A stretch of DNA of 13,240 bases from assembly GCA_027596195.1 (NCBI GenBank), contig JADGJG010000738.1, forward strand, positions 1 to 13,240, read 5' to 3'. The notes beneath the pieces were generated by a model, which made no database searches, had not been told where the DNA came from, and saw only the letters and a list, made by a program, of their open reading frames with translations. Below, one piece after another: positions 1 to 9,176 of this stretch. Made by a program: the position numbers and the translations under genes. Numbering within the stretch: the first letter of the stretch is position 1; every line of letters starts with the position of its first letter. The stretch comes from Podochytrium sp. JEL0797. Its lineage: Eukaryota > Chytridiomycota > Chytridiomycetes > Chytridiales > Chytriomycetaceae.

Positions 1-139
1 TCAAATCAAAATCTTTCCATATTGTCAATATCGAAAGAAAATACCAGCTGGTCTAAATTGGACTGCCAACATCCTGGTCCCGACCAAAAGGCGCGCAAAC
101 ACCCGGGTTTCCACCACCAAAACCCACCCCTCATGCTGT

Positions 140-387
140 ATGATTGAACGTGACGCCGCTCTTGCGGAACTTCCCCCCGAGGAGCGAAGCAAGATCTTTG
201 TCTGCAATCACTGTCCTTTCACGGGGACTTGCAAGCAGCAACCTCAAAATACAGCTACGAGAAGTGCCACAAATCCTTCAAGCGCAGCAGCGACCTCAAA
301 GTGCACTTCCGTATCCTCACGAGAGAGAAGTCCTATGGGTGCATGCAGTGCGGCGAATCCTTCGCGACCTCACTGGAAAGCCCGTAG
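140..387 (+). pseudogene. Decayed C2H2 zinc-finger gene fragment
   Basis: Zinc-finger-like pieces lie in three different frames over about 250 bp. From the ATG at 140 (frame 2) there is a first half-finger reading FVCNHC (C-x2-C). Frame 3 around 230-250 then reads LASSNLKIQ, which resembles the finger helix SSNLKxH. Frame 1 from 250 reads YSYEKCHKSFKRSSDLKVH, followed by the linker-like TREKSYGCMQCGESF, and ends at a TAG at 385-387. In the second finger the first Cys is Tyr and the last His is Leu, so it could not coordinate zinc normally. No GT..AG intron of reasonable size repairs the frames. An AATAAA at 454-459 could be its old polyadenylation signal. I read it as a decayed relic of a nucleic-acid-binding protein. 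Sequencing indels in a live gene are the alternative. Confidence 0.6.
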
Positions 388-696
388 CGTCACTTGCATC
401 CGCGAGGTGAACTGATTGTTTTTATTTGAAAATTGCTTCCGAATGCTGAGAGAAATAAAAGAAGCAAATACGCCAAAGGATACAAAAGAGCAACAAAAAC
501 GATGAAAAGCCCAAAAGTCCACCAAATTATTTTCTTTATTCGTCAATACTTTCACCAATGTGAATGCTCTCCATCGGAAGTTTTTGCATTTCCCGCGGGG
601 CCCCAACTCACATAAAAGGGGGAAGCAGGAACGCGAAAAAAACCAAAAAAAAAACCCTCCCTACAAACAACCCCCCAATTGAGCTTACCCCCAATA
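388..696. other. A-rich intergenic stretch without a supported gene
   Basis: This stretch separates the zinc-finger relic from the hydrolase gene. It is A-rich, with an A-tract around 637-655 and an AATAAA at 454-459. The short open frames in it show no recognisable domain and no convincing splice pattern. It presumably carries the upstream region of the hydrolase, but I see no clear TATA box or other promoter element. Confidence 0.5.
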
Positions 697-1734
697 ATGC
701 TTATAACGGAATCATTGGTCGATGTCCCAACCTCGCAGGGTCCCATGAGACTCCACGTATTTGCCCCAACCGTCACCGTCACCACCCACAAGCACGCCAA
801 ACTCTGCGGAATTGCCGTGTTCACCGAAATCTACCAGGTGACTCATTGCAAGGCGTGAACCAATTCTGCGGGATATTAACAACGCCGGATTCATTGCATT
901 CACAAGGTGACGGGTCCCGTCGAGCGTTTCTGCCGTCAGATCGCGGGAAATGGGTTCATTGTCGCTTGCCCAGAAAGTTACCACGAATTCGAGCCGCTCG
1001 GGACCGTGTTGAAGTACGACGTGGAAGGTAGATACAAACTCGTACATGCTTTGCATTCATCTGATCATGTCGTTTCTGTAAGGGACGGATCGTGGCAATT
1101 TCCTTAAAGTCGAAAAGACGCTCAAAGCTTACGATGAGGATGCGACTGCGGTGTTGGACTATTTGATGGGACACCCCAACTGCAATGGACGTCTCGGAGC
1201 GACAGGTGCGTGTGTGTGGATGCGGTTTCGTTGTGACTCCGCACTGACTCATATTATTTTCCAAGGAATGTGCCTTGGCGGTCACCTCGCGTTCCGTTGC
1301 GCGTTCGATCCTCGTGTTCTTGCCACTGTGTGTTATTTTGCCACGGATATCCATTCGGAGACGCTTGGAAAGGGAAAATCTGACTCGCTTATCCGCTTGA
1401 AGGTATTTCGTGTTCTTTCAACACAAATCTCTAATCAAACCGCATTATACAGGAAATCAAGGGCGAGACCGTCATGATTTTCGGGAAATTTGATAACCAT
1501 GTCCCCAGACAAGGACGTCAGCTCATTTACCAAAAACTCGCGGACGCGAACGTTGACTTTGGATGGGTCGAGCTGCCTGCCCAGCATGCTTTCATCAGAG
1601 ACGAGCTTTCCAAGGGCCGTTACGACCCGCCGTTGACCAAGATTTGCTTCGAGGTTTTGTTGGAGGTGTTTCAGAGAAGATTGGTTCTTGGTTTGGGGGG
1701 AACTGGCGAGGAAGTTGGACCTCTGGTGTGCTGA
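697..1734 (+). CDS. Dienelactone hydrolase family protein (carboxymethylenebutenolidase-like)
   Basis: Five exons (697-837, 907-1027, 1083-1205, 1266-1402, 1453-1734) join in frame to 267 codons plus TGA, a usual length for this alpha/beta-hydrolase family. The family hydrolyses dienelactones and related esters or lactones with a Cys-Asp-His triad, generally in the cytosol. Here the nucleophile elbow reads GMCLGG (Cys131), the acid sits in FGKFDNHVP (Asp188) and the base in PAQHAF (His219), so all three catalytic residues are present. The start MLITESLVDVP followed by GPMRLHVF matches the family N-terminus. The tail beyond the His is about 48 residues and ends in a Gly-rich segment. Introns are 69, 55, 60 and 50 nt; the first two contain TTAAC- and CTGAT-like branch sites. 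The substrate cannot be told from sequence. An AATAAA lies 29 bases after the stop. Confidence 0.9.
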
Positions 1735-1762
1735 GGGTGTGTGTGACTTTTGTTCATAGCGA

Positions 1763-1768
1763 AATAAA
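1763..1768 (+). promoter_or_regulatory. Polyadenylation signal AATAAA of the hydrolase gene
   Basis: A canonical AATAAA hexamer begins 29 bases downstream of the hydrolase stop codon and lies in the 187-bp gap before the next gene. The position suits a short 3' UTR. Confidence 0.5.
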
Positions 1769-1921
1769 CGCGATCTTCCCTTTTCCAACGCATGAGTAAT
1801 GCCGGAGTAACGCCCTTTTGTGGTGATCGAATTTGCAGCCGAAATCGCTCCAAAAAACGAAGATGTTTGCGAAAGGCAAGCCATTTCTGCCTCTGCCAAC
1901 AACGTTGCCACCTCCACTGAC

Positions 1922-3166
1922 ATGCGATCGCTATTTATAGGTTTCAGACAGATCCTCACTCGTCGTAGTTATGCTACGGCCCCAGCGGCTGTTCCCGCGG
2001 GAGCCAGTTGAGTAAACTCAAGCATCGTTTTCCTTTTTCGTTTCCTTACCACCCACTGCCCATTAGAAACTGGTCCCAGCGCCAGCAAAGTCGCCATGGC
2101 TGTTGGACTGCCTCTTGCATTCGTGGGCTCCTGTGAGTATTTCTCGATTCGCCCATTTTTATGGATCGAACGTGGACGTGTGCGAAAACCAGTAAACTAA
2201 GCAGTTTCTATCATTCCCTGACCTCCTCCCAATAGTGTACTGGTGCGAGTCCTCGATGGCCAAAAAGGCCAAGCAAACCCTCCTGCAAAAGAAGGCCCAG
2301 GAAACCCCCACTGCCGCCCTCACGGATCCCAAAGAATTCCAAAACTTCACTCTCGTTGCAACCGAAAAGTTGACGCCAAACACGTCCCGTTTCGTCTTTG
2401 CCCTCCCTGAAGGCGCGACTGAACTTGGTCTCCCGACTGCGTCGTGTGTTGTGACCAAATTCACCAACGGCGTGAAGCCCGACGGCAAACCCGACGTTGT
2501 GATTCGCCCGTACACACCAGTCGAAGACCCGAGCCTTGGTTACACTGGAACCTTTGATCTGATTGTCAAAAAGTACCCGAACGGACCCATGTCGACTCAC
2601 ATTTTTGACCTCAAGAGAGGCGACACCTTGGCCATGAAGGGACCCATCCCCAAATACCAGTATGCGCCCAACAAGGACGGACACATTGGAATGATTGCGG
2701 GAGGAACCGGAATCACGCCCATGCTTCAGGTCATTCACCGCGCGCTTTCCGACTCGCATGATGACACCAAGGTGATTTCTGGCTCACTTTGACGCGTTTT
2801 TTCTTGTGCGGCAATACTGAAACGTCGTTTCAACAGTTGACTCTCCTCTTTGCCAACGTGACGGAACAAGACATTATTCTCCGCGACCAGTTGGACGCGT
2901 TGGCCAAGCAGCACAAGAACCGTTTCTCTGTGCACTACACGTTGGACCGTCCGTCTGAGAAGTGGTCTGGATTGTCTGGATTCGTGAACAGTGACATGTT
3001 GACTTCGTTGATGCCGGCTCCGGGTCAAGGAAAGGTGTTTGTGTGTGGCCCAGGACCCATGGTTGCTCACATCAGTGGACCCAAGGCGAAGGACTTCACT
3101 CAGGGTGAGCTTGGAGGTTTGCTCGAGACTCTTGGATATGAAAAGAGCGACGTTTTCAAGTTCTAA
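1922..3166 (+). CDS. Mitochondrial NADH-cytochrome b5 reductase (MCR1-like)
   Basis: Exons 1922-2006, 2067-2132, 2236-2771 and 2837-3166 join to 338 codons plus TAA. The N-terminus (MRSLFIGFRQILTRRSYAT) is rich in Arg, Ser and hydrophobic residues and lacks acidic ones, as in a mitochondrial presequence. A hydrophobic stretch at about 37-53 is the likely membrane anchor. This layout matches fungal MCR1, an outer-membrane/intermembrane-space flavoenzyme that passes electrons from NADH to cytochrome b5. The FAD-binding motif RPYTP is at 141-145, the nucleotide motif GGTGITPMLQ at 206-215 and CGPGPM at 299-304. The protein ends in VFKF, as is common in the family. An upstream in-frame start would add about 34 residues, but the ATG at 1922 gives the better presequence. 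Intron 1 must use a GTTGAG donor, because the next GT follows an in-frame TGA. Introns are 60, 103 and 65 nt. Confidence 0.93.
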
Positions 3167-3181
3167 AGATCCGAATGGATC

Positions 3182-3187
3182 AATAAA
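3182..3187 (+). promoter_or_regulatory. Polyadenylation signal AATAAA of the reductase gene
   Basis: AATAAA begins 16 bases after the reductase stop codon. Only 71 bp separate that stop from the helicase ATG, so the 3' UTR of one gene and the promoter of the next must be packed into this gap. Confidence 0.55.
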
Positions 3188-3237
3188 CTTCAACTCGGAT
3201 TCAATTTGAGGCTTGGCGATCGAAAAAAAACCCAAAT

Positions 3238-4963
3238 ATGGCCGACGAATGGGGAAACCCGGATTACGACGAATGGGGCGGCGGCGGCACGAGCGTCCCG
3301 TTTCTGCCAGCACAGACCCACACTGCGTGGACTCCACCACCAGCGACAATCCCGCAGTCCAAGAACACCAACTCAACTTACAACGATGGATATGGTTATG
3401 CATCTGCGGTCCCCACAACAAAGAGTTCCACTGCTCCCCGAAAGGTTGCGACCAAGGACCCCGACGACGAGTTTTTCTCCGATCCCAACATCAAAGCCCG
3501 CGATCTCGCAAAGGAGCTCAAACTGTTTGGATCGAAACACAACGACGGAATCAACTTTGACAAGTACTCCTCAATCAGCGTTCATGTCGAAGGATCCGCG
3601 ATTCCATCCCCGATCGATTCCTTCAACGATGACTCGCTCCACCCTCTCCTCCGCAGCAACCTGCAACTCGCCGGTTATTCGAAACCCACTCCCGTCCAGA
3701 AACACTCCATCGCGATTGTGAATGCGGGCCGCGATTTAATCGCGTCGGCTCAAACTGGTTCGGGCAAAACGGCCGCTTTTCTCTTCCCAATTCTGTCCAA
3801 AAACCTGCACGACGGTCCCACCGAAATCCACACTGACGAGTACGAGCAACAACTCCGCGTTTCGGTCCCCACCACTTTGATTCTGGCCCCGACTCGCGAG
3901 CTGGCTGTTCAAATTCACGAGGAAGTCGTCAAATTCACGTACCGTTCGTGGATCAAGTCGTGTGTGGTGTTTGGAGGGCAGCCGATTGATGTTCAAATGA
4001 GAAAGCTGGAGAAAGGTTGCGATATTCTTGTCGCGACGCCCGGAAGGCTCGTGGATTTGATTGATCGTGGGAGTGTTGTAGTGAAGCGGATCAAATATTT
4101 GGTTCTGGATGAAGCCGATCGCATGGTAAGTGGAGGGGAAGCGATTCGGTGATCCGTTCGTCTTGGAAATATTAGTTTCGTTCTTACCCCCCCCCCCCCC
4201 CCCCCCCTCCGACACTCAACCCTACAGCTGGACATGGGATTCGGGTATCAAGTGCGCCGCGTTATTGGAGAGGAGGATATGCATGCCGAGCGACAAACCT
4301 TGCTGTTCTCAGCCACCTTTCCACAGTCCCTCGAAAATATCTGCACGTGTTTCAGCCGCCCAATTCGTTCTCCAACTAACCCATAAAACGACAGCAATCC
4401 TGTTCATGACGGACCTCCTGTTCCTCACCATCGGTCGCGTCGGATCCACCTCCGAAAACATTCACCAAGTCATTCTCCCAGTCCACTCCCTCGACGAAAA
4501 GAAAACCACCCTCGTGCGCCTCCTCAACACCCCGACAGACTCCTCCACACAACTCAACCTCACCCTCGTGTTTGTACGCTCCAAAAAACTCGCCGACGAA
4601 ATCGCCGACTTTTTGACTTTTACTCATTCCCTCCCGGCCACAAGCATCCACGGCGGACGGCTCCAGGAGGACCGTCAAGAAGCGCTCCATTCGTTCCGTA
4701 CAGGCGTGACTCCCATTATGGTGGCAACGGATTTGGCTTCGCGCGGGTTGGATATTCCGAACGTGAACCATGTGATTAACTTCGACTTGCCCGTGAATGA
4801 GATTGACGATTATGTGCACCGTATTGGACGCACGGGGAGGGCGGGGAATGTGGGGAAGGCGTCGTCGTTGTATTTTGTGGGGCGCGAAGGGAAGGGGGTG
4901 AGTGAAGGGTTGATTCGGGTGTTGAAGGAAGCGAAGCAGGAGATTCCAGAGTTCTTGGCATGA
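3238..4963 (+). CDS. DEAD-box ATP-dependent RNA helicase, Ded1/DDX3-like
   Basis: Exons are 3238-4125, 4228-about 4348 and 4395-4963, giving about 525 residues. All helicase motifs are visible: Q-motif GYSKPTPVQKHSI (147-158), motif I AQTGSGKT (171-178), PTRELA (218-223), TPGR (267-270), DEAD (291-294), SAT (324-326) and motif VI HRIGRTGR (478-485). GINFDKY before the Q-motif and GRVGSTSEN after motif III are typical of Ded1/DDX3, which remodels mRNA during translation initiation and other RNA steps. The N-terminus is short, Trp/Gly-rich (DEWGNPDYDEWGGGG) and then Pro/Ser-rich. The protein stops at EIPEFLA, right after the helicase core, so the Arg/Gly-rich tail of Ded1/DDX3 is absent. Intron 1 (102 nt) holds a 21-base poly-C run. 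Intron 2 (about 46 nt) has a clear branch site (ACTAAC) and acceptor, but its donor is uncertain: GTTTCA at 4349 or a GC donor at 4343 both keep frame. Confidence 0.93.
4187..4207 (+). repeat. Poly-C run (21 C) before the acceptor of helicase intron 1
   Basis: Twenty-one consecutive C residues end 20 bases before the helicase exon 2 boundary at 4228. They sit where a polypyrimidine tract would be expected. The length may be inaccurate because homopolymers are error-prone. Confidence 0.9.
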
Positions 4964-5069
4964 GAGGAGAGAGAAGGTGTGAGAGGACGAATGCGACCAG
5001 GGAGGGTCCTGTTTTTGCTTTGTGGTGCTGTTTTGCTCCCCCCATCAAAGAAAAAAGGTATACAAGAAG

Positions 5070-5075
5070 AATAAA
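5070..5075 (+). promoter_or_regulatory. Polyadenylation signal AATAAA of the helicase gene
   Basis: AATAAA begins 107 bases after the helicase stop codon in the convergent intergenic region and is the first canonical signal downstream of that gene. Confidence 0.4.
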
Positions 5076-5373
5076 ATCGCTCAGATACCGTTGTAGTCAT
5101 ACATTAATTAGGAGTCGTCAGATTTGCCTCCGATATAGTCTTGTCATCACTGCGATTTTTTCATGACGATCCGCGGGGTACGATCACGCGACCTCCGAGT
5201 TCGAAAGCCGGCGCAAAATCCACCACACGAGAAAGTCTTATTTTCGTTGAATTTGTTCACTTCTATAAGGGTAAGCGGATGCTTTTTGCGATCACCGCAA
5301 TCAAAACGTCCCAACACCTTATTGGGCGAACGAACACGGACGGGAAAAATTCATCAGTATAAAATATGACGCA

Positions 5374-5379
5374 TTTATT
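5374..5379 (-). promoter_or_regulatory. Polyadenylation signal AATAAA of the ABC transporter gene
   Basis: TTTATT on the plus strand reads AATAAA on the minus strand and begins 24 bases beyond the transporter's TAG at 5403-5405. Confidence 0.5.
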
Positions 5380-5402
5380 TTAACACCCCCAGAATGAATT
5401 AA

Positions 5403-5806
5403 CTAACGTCTCTCCCTCAATCTCACGTCAATCAGAATTCCCGTCAAGCAAACGAGAATCACCAACAACACGATCGTCACGAGCAAATCGAGCCCATAAT
5501 TGTCCAAATTAAATCCAAACTTTTCCAAAATGAGTGCGGCCGGCAACTGGGGCGGGTGCAAAAAACAATTCAGAACCCAACTTTTTCAGGAAGGCAAAGA
5601 GTTTCTCAAAAAACTCACATTGACTGACGTCCCATCAAACGTGTCCGTGATTTGCAAAAGTCCCAAATCATTCACAGCCATGCCTTCGTACGGGTATCGG
5701 AAGAAGGAGCAATATTGAATCCACCGGAGAGCCGGTGGGATGGAATCTGTCGTTCCCCCCAGAAAACAAAACATTCAGCCAACTCGAAAGGATGGGAACC
5801 AAAACG

Positions 5807-5841
<35 letters not shown>

Positions 5842-8770
5842 CACACACCTTGCGAAATAATCAACCCCGCAAACAACATCTTGAACAAAATCAAAATCGC
5901 CCCCACCAACGTGGCCGTCCCCACATCGCTAATAGCGACACCCAACGAAATACACATGAGCCCCATAATCGCACTGAACAAAAGCAGGAGGACCAAGAAC
6001 TTGGGGTAATGATCGCCCGATTGGTCGTACCCAACCATATAGAACGCAATCGTCCCCGTCAGGAGGGCAGGGATGACGCGAAGAGGGAGAATATCGCACA
6101 CAATCTTGGAAATGTAAAAGGGCATCGATCCGTAGACGCCGTTGCTTCGCTCGCGGATGAAGAGGTTTCGTTCTTGAGCGAGGGCACCGATCGCCGAGAG
6201 GGAGGAGAAACCAACGAGCGAGAGGATGAAAAAGAGCGATCCGAGACGGTTTTGGACGCCTGAAATGCTATCATCCGAATGGAAATACACTCCACCGATA
6301 AAAATTCCCATCAAGACGCTCAAAAGAATGTGTCCCAGAAGGAGAGTCGGCGTTCGAATGAGGTGCTTGAAGGAGCGCTTGACAAGTTGCGAGAGCTGCG
6401 TCAAGAAGCCCACATGAATTGGGTATATTCTTTTCGCCGTGTCGAGGAGGAGGGGGGTGCCGGATGTGCCAGACAAGTGGGTGTGGGTTCCAAACGTGTC
6501 GTCTGTCGGTGCGAGTGTGGTGGTGCGCTTTCTCAAGAGGAAGTCCCTGGCTCCCAGGTTGAGCATGAACGAGCCCTTTGGTGGATCAATGGAGGGATCT
6601 GGTTCGGTCACTGAAGTCCGAATCGCAAGATCCAACAGAAAATCTGCCACATTGTATCCTTCTGGACATGGGGTTCCCTTGCTCTTGAGGTAGTTCGTCG
6701 CTTCTGCACCCTTCCCGGCAAACATTGTTTCCCCACCGGCCAACACAATCACTTGATCAAACAACGCAAACATGTCCGAACGCGGCTGGTGCACCCTGTT
6801 TGAATCGTGTCATTTTTTTTGGACGTCCAATGTGGAAGATCAAGCAAAAACAACTCACGTGAACACAATCGTCTTGTGATGCGCATGGGCCAAGTTGTGC
6901 AACGCATCAATTACAGCACGCGCGTTGAAAGAGTCCAATCCACTCGTGGGCTCATCCAAAAACAGAATCCCAGGACTCGTCACGAGCTCCACCCCGATAG
7001 AGACTCTGCGTCGTTCCCCACCACTAATTCCACGCGTTCCAAACCCTCCCACACGGCTATTGGCGACATGACTCAACCCCAGCGTATTAATCACCTCCTG
7101 GACCCTCTCCTGTTTCTCCTTGTCGCTCATTCCCTCCGCGAGTCGCAACCGCGCGCTAAAGAGCAGCGTTTCGCGAACGGTCAAACTCGGGAGCAACAAG
7201 TCTTCTTGATCGACAAACGCCACATTGTTGCTCATGTCACGCGGGTTGAAGGCGGCACCGTCAAACATCAATGACCCAGTCACTTTCCCTCGCTTCTCCT
7301 TGCCCGCCAAAATGTCCAACAACGTGCTCTTCCCGGCGCCCGAGGGTCCCATCACGGCAGTTATTTGCCCAGCCAAAGCACTCGAAGTGACGCCCGTCAA
7401 AACAGATTGACCGTTCGGAAGTGTGTAACAGATATCCTTGAACGTGATGTTGGCACCCTGCCGCGGCGGTGGGACGGGAGCTTTCCGGGCTCGCATTTGG
7501 TACAAGAGGGACCACGAAAAGACAGCAATGGTTGCAAGACCAATGAGCCCCGCGACAACGGAACCGGCGATTCCGGCAGGAGACAGCGGCTCGCGTTTGT
7601 TGCTGTTGACAAGGTACGGGTTCTGCGATGGGAAAGCGCATTCTCCAAACGCGCAGTTTGAGAGGGGCAGTCCCGTTGGGAACAAGGAGCTCAGAAAATT
7701 GAGATCGAGGTTGCAGTTGGTGCCGTCCAAGTTGCAAGAGAACGTCGATCCACCACTGGCCGAATTGAGTGATCCCGCGAGATTGAGGGCCGTCCCTGGA
7801 CCGCCACAGAAGGCACTGTTCCCAGCACATTGACAAGATCCTGACTTGCAGACATTCGAATAGACTCCGTTCGAAATCGATTGTGTGCAGTCTGAGAGAA
7901 CGCACATGAACTGCTCGACATTCTCATACCACAGCGACCCAAAACTGTGTGTCGCATTGCTGTCCAAGAGAATCGAAGAGTTTCCCTTGTAGATGACCTG
8001 CAGCAATGGCGCTGAGAATTCAAGTCAGCGGAACGCGATTTACAATCAGTGCGCACGTACAGATCAAATCGCAATACGCATTTTGCTCGTTCCAAATGAC
8101 GGGGGACTTGTTGCAAACTTGATTGACAGTCACAGAGATGCCAGAAGATGTGGTTTGGGGACACACAGAATCGTTGGAGCAGACTGTAGTAAGGTTAGTG
8201 GTTGCGTTATCACCCAAGAGATGCGAACTCACTCGCACAAGTCGGGCCAGAGAATCCTGCGTCGCAAGCGCAAGATTCTTGTCCAGTCGGAAGAAGAGGG
8301 CGGTTTGTTCCGAGGACGGAGCCGCACTCTAATTTGTGGAAAGGTGACATCGGCGCTGTCAGGAAGGCACCGAGGGAAGCAAGATCGGGACAGAGGAGCA
8401 TCAAACAAACAACGTACGCGGAGTGAGGCAATCGGCGCCGCCAAAGCCAGGCAGACAGGAGCAGATTCCGAGCGAGGTGCAATTTCCAAAGTTGTTGCAG
8501 CCCTGCGAACAGAAGAAGGCGGGTCAGCAAGTCACCCCTTGAACAGATCACCCGTGGTATTCCAGGGGAAGAGAAGCCGGGATCGGAATGGAAATAGACA
8601 CGCACCGCAGCATGGCAGTCGAAGCACGTGGTTGTGGCCAGCGGGCGCTGTGTTCCCGTGGCTGTTGGGGACACTGTCAGCGAGGGAAGCAGGGATGTGG
8701 ATGTCTGAGCCGCGCAAAGTGGAGCCAGGAGTGGAGCCAAGAGGGCGGCGACCCAGAAGGATTGGAACAT
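5403..8770 (-). CDS. ABCG-family half-transporter with EGF-like ectodomain (ADP1-like)
   Basis: Eight exons read on the minus strand (8770-8606, 8502-8418, 8328-8233, 8183-8061, 8011-6859, 6795-5849, 5746-5619, 5546-5403) give 946 residues. The order is: signal peptide (about 1-22); Cys-rich ectodomain with EGF-like modules such as CNNFGNCTSLGICSCLPGF and CACDAGFSGPTC; a membrane segment at about 302-327; an ABC domain with Walker A GPSGAGKST (378-386), signature ISGGERRR (485-492), Walker B ILFLDEP (505-511) and switch His543 in VHQP; then the ABC2 membrane domain, ending in a hydrophobic segment and RLRERR. This architecture, a large lumenal or extracellular N-terminus before the ABC domain, is that of fungal ADP1-like ABCG proteins, whose substrate is poorly known. 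Half-transporters of this class normally dimerise. Introns are 103, 89, 49, 49, 63, 102 and 72 nt, and all phases agree. All nucleotide-binding motifs are intact. Confidence 0.92.
5806..5848 (-). repeat. TG microsatellite forming the donor end of transporter intron 6
   Basis: On the plus strand this is a CA repeat, with (CA)15 at 5811-5840 flanked by short variants. On the coding strand the intron begins GTGTGTG immediately after the exon ending CGCAAG at 5849, so the donor itself belongs to the repeat. The acceptor is at 5747. Confidence 0.9.
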
Positions 8771-8852
8771 TCGCCGATCGATGAAAATAATTTTTTACTT
8801 TTCTGTTGTCGCAAGAAGAACTTAATTATGAGTAACTTATTATATTGAAAGA
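8771..8852 (-). promoter_or_regulatory. Short AT-rich spacer between small membrane gene and ABC transporter
   Basis: This 82-bp AT-rich gap separates two genes on the same strand. It must hold the end of the small gene, where AATATA and AATAAG variants of the polyadenylation signal occur around 8840, and the transporter's proximal promoter. I see no clear TATA element. Confidence 0.35.
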
Positions 8853-9176
8853 TTAAAACCGCCGCCCCTGCAGTCCTTTGAGCCCGGTTGTCGGCCTTGA
8901 TCCGCGCTTGCCCCACACGTTCCCCGCCAACGCCCCGCCCCGCCCCTTTGCCCCGCTCCGCTTGGGGTTCTTCCACCCAACGCCCTTGCCCGACTTTCCC
9001 TTCCCGCGCTTGAACTCCTCGCTGCCGCGGATGTATCCCCGCCCGTAGTTGCGATAGCTCTGGCGCACAGCAATGACCACGAACGTTGCTGCGACAAAGG
9101 CAGCCGCTGTGAGGGTCACGAGCTTTGAAAAGGGAAGCTTGGTGGATGCTTCGAGGGACTTCTTGATGGCTTCCAT
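8853..9176 (-). CDS. Small single-pass membrane protein with basic Gly/Lys/Arg-rich tail
   Basis: This is a single-exon frame of 107 residues ending in TAA; I do not recognise the family. An amphipathic start ([18 protein letters not shown]) leads into one hydrophobic segment at about 18-37. A tail of about 70 residues follows, rich in Gly, Lys and Arg with few acidic residues ([28 protein letters not shown]). It would be an anchored protein with a strongly basic domain, perhaps contacting RNA, ribosomes or acidic lipid, but that is inference. The frame is open upstream to 9266, but the Met at 9176 is chosen because the longer version would overlap the TypA start and adds a low-complexity segment encoded by the GTTTT repeat. 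Divergence from a mitochondrial TypA gene makes a mitochondrial membrane location possible but unproven. Confidence 0.65.
   Translation of the reverse strand: MEAIKKSLEASTKLPFSKLVTLTAAAFVAATFVVIAVRQSYRNYGRGYIRGSEEFKRGKGKSGKGVGWKNPKRSGAKGRGGALAGNVWGKRGSRPTTGLKGLQGRRF

Larger units (their letters stand above)
4964..5402. other. Convergent intergenic region between helicase and ABC transporter genes
   Basis: The two flanking genes end toward each other here. On the plus strand an AATAAA at 5070-5075 would serve the helicase, and on the minus strand TTTATT at 5374-5379 would serve the transporter. Between them (about 5100-5365) several short open frames exist, none with a recognisable domain. 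I see no supported tRNA or other RNA gene. Confidence 0.55.

Noticed and set aside
1435..1959. 174-codon open frame on the minus strand over the hydrolase end
   Set aside because: It is antisense to hydrolase exon 5 and continues through the intergenic gap; no domain or splice support.
4130..4227. Open frame running through helicase intron 1 that would encode a polyproline stretch
   Set aside because: The region has a good GTAAGT donor and a CTACAG acceptor, and splicing joins DEADRM to LDMGFGYQV as the family requires. The prolines come only from the poly-C run.
5081..5098. An 18-base stretch resembling a conserved small-subunit rRNA segment (TCAGATACCGTTGTAGTC)
   Set aside because: It differs from the nuclear 18S consensus I know by one base, but the flanking sequence on both sides is not rRNA-like. 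A chance match or a tiny fragment is the most that can be said.
5160..5230. Possible tRNA because of GAGTTCGAAAGCC, which resembles a T-loop/B box
   Set aside because: No matching A box, acceptor stem or anticodon arm could be built around it on either strand.
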